Below, piece after piece: positions 61,603 to 64,000 of a DNA stretch of 64,000 nt (position 1 is the first letter of the stretch; each line of letters starts with the position of its first letter). Position numbers and translations under genes: made by a program. Source of the DNA: Bacillus spizizenii TU-B-10 (GTDB lineage Bacteria; Bacillota; Bacilli; Bacillales; Bacillaceae); contig NC_016047.1 in NCBI RefSeq assembly GCF_000227465.1, forward strand, positions 1,441,001-1,505,000, read 5' to 3'. Below the pieces are notes generated by a model. The model was not told where the DNA came from. It made no database searches and saw nothing but the letters and a program-made list of their open reading frames with translations.

Positions 61603-62279
61603 ACAAAACAATCAAAGTAGCATCTGCTGCGGCAGCAGCGGTTTTAGCCGTCATCATCTGTGCGTTTCTCATCATTCGGCAAACCCATGAGGATGTACTG
61701 TCAAAGGAGGCTGTCGTAAAAAAAGTCGAAGCCTCTTATGAAGGTGAGGTCACGAAAGTAACACAATCAAAGGATAAAAAAACATATGATATGACCCTTG
61801 AAAATCCAAAGGGAACTTATTTTATAAAAGCTGACGCAAAATCGGCTGACATTCTTTCGATGAACAGAGTAAAAGCGTTGAATCCATCTGCCTTGACAGA
61901 AAACGAAGCCGAGCATCTCGCGCTTAAACGGGTGCCGGGAACCGTCAAAAAACAAACCCAACAGAATCGTGTTGCCACATATACCATTCAAAAAGAAGAT
62001 GGAGAAACATACGAAGTGAAGGTAGACATGCAGGCAAAAGCAGTCGTGTCTGCCGATCGAATCATCGGTGAAGATCAACCAAAAACACCGATTACGAAAA
62101 AAGAAGCCAAAACAATTGCTGAGCGAGAAACGGGCGGGACAGCGGATGACGCAGATCTCGAAAAAAGTGAGGGCACTCTCATCTTTGAAGTGGATGTTGA
62201 TCTTCCGGATGATAAAGAAGCGACTGTGAAAATAAATGCCTACACGGGAAAGGTTGCAAACATTGTGTATGAAGACTGA
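61599..62279 (+). CDS. ykoI: PepSY-domain membrane protein YkoI
   Basis: 226 residues. One N-terminal membrane anchor (VASAAAAAVLAVIICAFLII) is followed by PepSY-type repeats outside the membrane (LTENEAEHLALKRVPGTVKKQ and ITKKEAKTIAERETGG). PepSY domains are thought to inhibit or sense proteases or to bind membrane components. It starts inside ykoH (ATGA overlap), so it is cotranscribed with the two-component genes and may feed back on the sensor. Confidence 0.9.
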   Translation: MNKTIKVASAAAAAVLAVIICAFLIIRQTHEDVLSKEAVVKKVEASYEGEVTKVTQSKDKKTYDMTLENPKGTYFIKADAKSADILSMNRVKALNPSALTENEAEHLALKRVPGTVKKQTQQNRVATYTIQKEDGETYEVKVDMQAKAVVSADRIIGEDQPKTPITKKEAKTIAERETGGTADDADLEKSEGTLIFEVDVDLPDDKEATVKINAYTGKVANIVYED

Positions 62280-62370
62280 TGATTTCTCATCAAATTCTCA
62301 TCTTTCTCTCGTTTTCCTTTCATGTTGAGTGTGTAAACTGTACTCATACAAAACAAAGGAGGAATCACAT

Positions 62371-62886
62371 ATGCTTAAGAAAAGATGGATGGTTGGTCTT
62401 TTAGCAGGGTGTTTAGCGGCTGGCGGATTCAGCTACAACGCGTTTGCAAAAGAAAACAATGAAAACACACAGCCTGCTTCTTCAAAGACTGATGCACTCA
62501 CTGAACAGGAAGCGAAATCAATAGCCAAAACGGTTGTTGACGGAACAGTGGACGACATCGACAGAGACATTTACAACGGCAAAGAAGTCTATGAAGTGGA
62601 GATCGAAAAAGACGGTGAAGACTACGACGTTTATGTAGATATCAATACAAAACAAGCGCTCAATGACCCGTTAAAGGAGAAAGCAGAACAAGTCGTCATC
62701 ACAAAAGAAGAAGCTGAAAAAATTGCCTTAAAGCAAACAAATGGTACCGTAACAGAAAGCAAGCTTGACGAAAACGACGGCGCTTACACATACGAAATTG
62801 AGATCCAAACGAAACAAGGAACCGAGGAAGAATTTGACATATCCGCAAAGGATGGACGTATCATCAAGCAAGAGATAGACGACTAA
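62371..62886 (+). CDS. ykoJ: Secreted PepSY-domain protein YkoJ
   Basis: 171 residues from ATG 62371, with AAAGGAGGAATCACAT upstream. A signal peptide (KKRWMVGLLAGCLAAGGFSYNAFA) probably ends after AFA. Two PepSY repeats follow (LTEQEAKSIAKTVVDGTVDD and ITKEEAEKIALKQTNGTV); the mature protein is very acidic. The spacing of 91 bases from ykoI suggests a separate promoter, possibly a YkoG target. A strong terminator follows. Confidence 0.9.
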   Translation: MLKKRWMVGLLAGCLAAGGFSYNAFAKENNENTQPASSKTDALTEQEAKSIAKTVVDGTVDDIDRDIYNGKEVYEVEIEKDGEDYDVYVDINTKQALNDPLKEKAEQVVITKEEAEKIALKQTNGTVTESKLDENDGAYTYEIEIQTKQGTEEEFDISAKDGRIIKQEIDD

Positions 62887-62890
62887 TCAA

Positions 62891-62914
62891 AACCCCGCAG
62901 CAGCGGGGTTTTTT
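62891..62914 (+). terminator. Terminator of ykoJ
   Basis: AACCCCGC / GCGGGGTT with an AGCA loop, then TTTT. Confidence 0.9.
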
Positions 62915-62969
62915 CATGATAAGAAACCTTCTTTTGGACAATCTAAGTAGAAAAGGAGGCGAAAAACGC

Positions 62970-63107
62970 ATGGAAAAGAAAGAGGAGCAATACATCAATC
63001 AGGCTGAATATGTCCCTCATCCGACGAAGGAAGGAGAGTACGCTTTATTTCTTCATGAAACATATCATTTGCTCTCTGAAGATGATGAGACGCAAACAAC
63101 AGAATAA
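62970..63107 (+). CDS. ykzD: Small protein YkzD
   Basis: 45 residues from ATG 62970, after AAAAGGAGGCG: MEKKEEQYINQAEYVPHPTK then EGEYALFLHETYHLLSEDDE. Acidic, no membrane segment or known motif. The symbol is from position between ykoJ and ykoK as I remember it. The short hairpin AAGGGC/GCCCTT with a T-rich tail right at the stop (63106-63127) is its likely terminator. Confidence 0.7.
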   Translation: MEKKEEQYINQAEYVPHPTKEGEYALFLHETYHLLSEDDETQTTE

Positions 63108-63168
63108 GGGCTTAGGCCCTTGTTTTGTTCCGTAATTGTGATGAAAGCGCATTAATTACTTTTTTGAG

Positions 63169-63197
63169 TTGACACAGCTTGTTTTTTTCTGTAATCT
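63169..63197 (+). promoter_or_regulatory. Promoter of the mgtE M-box transcript
   Basis: Consensus TTGACA (63169-63174), a 17-base spacer and TAATCT (63192-63197). Confidence 0.75.
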
Positions 63198-63211
63198 CAG
63201 TGTGTCAATTC

Positions 63212-63440
63212 AATTAGGAACTTCGTTAGGTGAGGCTCCTGTATGGAGATACGCTGCTGCCCAAAAATGTCCAAAGACGCCAATGGGTCAACAGAAATCA
63301 TCGACATAAGGTGATTTTTAACGCAGCTGGATGATTAGATCCTATGCCATACAGTGCTAAAGCTCTACGATTGAAGGCGCCCGCACGCTTTTTTTGCCGT
63401 GCTTCTTTCTCCTTCAATCCCGAAGGCTTTTTTTATGCCT
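63212..63440 (+). ncRNA. Magnesium riboswitch (M-box, ykoK leader)
   Basis: Conserved M-box blocks are present: CTTCGTTAGGTGAGGCTCCT, GTATGGAGATACGCTGCTGCC, CAAAGACGCCAATGGGTCAAC, CGACATAAGGTGATTTTTAA, CTATGCCATACAGTGCTAAAG and CTCTACGATTGAAGG. The distal ATTGAAGG pairs with CCTTCAAT at 63411-63418 as antiterminator; the alternative CGAAGGC/GCCTTG with a T-run forms the stop. Mg2+ binding compacts the aptamer and shuts off mgtE. Confidence 0.95.
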
Positions 63441-63473
63441 TGAAAACGAAACTGATCAAAGGAGGTGCGGAGT

Positions 63474-63596
63474 ATGGACTCTCCCCATTCGAGTCAATCT
63501 GAAGAAGTACCCATATACTATGACAGCAAGGCAATTGATTACACGATGAGGAGACGATCTGCCGCACCTTCAGGCGAGGCCGGCACGTCTCCGTAG
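63474..63596 (+). CDS. Possible 40-residue leader ORF coupled to mgtE
   Basis: Starts at ATG 63474 after AAAGGAGGTGCGGAGT, a better ribosome site than that of mgtE. It encodes MDSPHSSQSEEVPIYYDSKA then IDYTMRRRSAAPSGEAGTSP. Its TAG is the first part of TAGAGGAGGT, the mgtE ribosome site, so it can control mgtE by coupling or stalling. It matches no family I know. It may be a real peptide, a leader ORF or chance; conservation of codons would decide. Confidence 0.5.
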   Translation: MDSPHSSQSEEVPIYYDSKAIDYTMRRRSAAPSGEAGTSP

Positions 63597-63613
63597 AGGA
63601 GGTACGAGTCCCG

Positions 63614-64000
63614 ATGGTTCAAAACATGACCTATGACGAACTCATTTTACGCATCATTATTTTATTGCGAGACGGGAAAATTAAGGATTTCAGAAGCGTG
63701 ATTGATGAGCTTCAGCCCTATGATATGGCATTTATTTTTAAGGAAATGCCGGAAAAACACCGTGCCCGCTATTTATCATATTTAACTGTGGATGATATCA
63801 CTGATATGATTGGGGAGCTGGAACGCGAATATCAGCTTGCCGTCTTAAATAAAGTTGGAAAAACAAAAGCAACACTGTCGATGAACAAAATGGACAACGA
63901 TGACCTCGCTCAATTGCTAGAAGAAATGGACGAGGAACTGAAGGAACAGCTTTTGTCCAGCATGGAAGCATCAGAGTCAAAAGCTGTACAGCTTTTGATG
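63614..64000 (+). CDS. mgtE: Magnesium transporter MgtE (YkoK), 3' end outside window
   Basis: 129 residues are visible from ATG 63614 (MVQNMTYDELILRIIILLRD, ending SMEASESKAVQLLM). These form the cytosolic N domain of MgtE, a superhelix of armadillo-like repeats (DELQPYDMAFIFKEMPEKHRARYL, MDNDDLAQLLEEMDEELKEQLL) that senses internal Mg2+. The CBS and membrane domains lie beyond the window. GAGGAGGT ends ten bases before the ATG. The M-box leader confirms the role in Mg2+ uptake. Confidence 0.96.
   Translation, partial: MVQNMTYDELILRIIILLRDGKIKDFRSVIDELQPYDMAFIFKEMPEKHRARYLSYLTVDDITDMIGELEREYQLAVLNKVGKTKATLSMNKMDNDDLAQLLEEMDEELKEQLLSSMEASESKAVQLLM

Overview
The window reads as a chromosomal segment of a Bacillus subtilis-group bacterium. 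Gene order, protein lengths and leader RNAs match what I remember of the B. subtilis 168 map from the PBSX prophage late genes to ykoK/mgtE. Enough residues differ (for example in XepA, HtrA and XkdV) that a sister lineage such as B. spizizenii or another near relative is more likely than 168. That assignment is from memory, not from a search. No rRNA, tRNA, IS element or CRISPR array was seen.

Layout. (1) 1-13818: right part of a PBSX-type defective prophage, all on the + strand. It runs from the tape-measure protein (its 5' end is outside the window) through tail hub, baseplate, tail fibre and lysis genes: xkdO, P, Q, R, S, T, U, xkzA, xkdV, W, X, xepA, xhlA, xhlB, xlyA. (2) 13856-14995: the SpoIIS toxin-antitoxin genes on the - strand, abutting the prophage. 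(3) 15105-18329: phosphate transporter pit with its PhoU-like partner, then the amino-acid exchanger steT. (4) 18714-25947: MhqR-controlled mhqA, a membrane glycosylation pair ykcB-ykcC, the stress protease htrA and the proline-synthesis reductase proG. (5) 25946-35758: a stem-loop-rich intergenic element, then the dipeptide uptake operon dppABCDE and ykfABCD. Together these import and break down cell-wall peptides: D-Ala-D-Ala aminopeptidase, L,D-carboxypeptidase, L-Ala-D/L-Glu epimerase and NlpC/P60 endopeptidase. (6) 35797-43138: pgl, ykgA, ykhA, NO-detoxifying hmp with two NsrR-like boxes, ykzH, ykjA, ykkA, ykkB, and the guanidine-I riboswitch with its ykkCD exporter. (7) 43209-48414: purU, a proline T-box with proBA, and the organic-peroxide genes ohrA-ohrR-ohrB. 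(8) 48539-53206: guaD and SAM-riboswitch-controlled metE, interleaved with two genes I do not recall at this place in 168 (a glycosyltransferase-TPR protein and a histidine phosphatase). (9) 53621-59238: ispA, the stressosome gene rsbRB, and a TPP-riboswitch-controlled thiamine-precursor ECF transporter ykoFEDC. (10) 59548-64000: two-component system ykoGH with PepSY proteins ykoI and ykoJ, ykzD, and the magnesium M-box leader with the start of mgtE.

Five metabolite- or tRNA-sensing leader RNAs lie between 42.3 and 63.5 kb (guanidine, proline T-box, SAM, TPP, Mg2+), and nearly every transcription unit ends in a clear hairpin terminator. The most interesting unexplained items are: the homogenised 81-bp repeat array in the tape-measure gene; a start-stop ATG-TAA preceded by an almost full-length anti-Shine-Dalgarno complement before xhlA; the four-to-five-hairpin element between proG and dppA; an unannotated-looking 40-codon ORF coupled to mgtE; small ORFs before ykcB and beside htrA; and the two accessory genes around guaD. 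I found no convincing wholly new multi-gene system.
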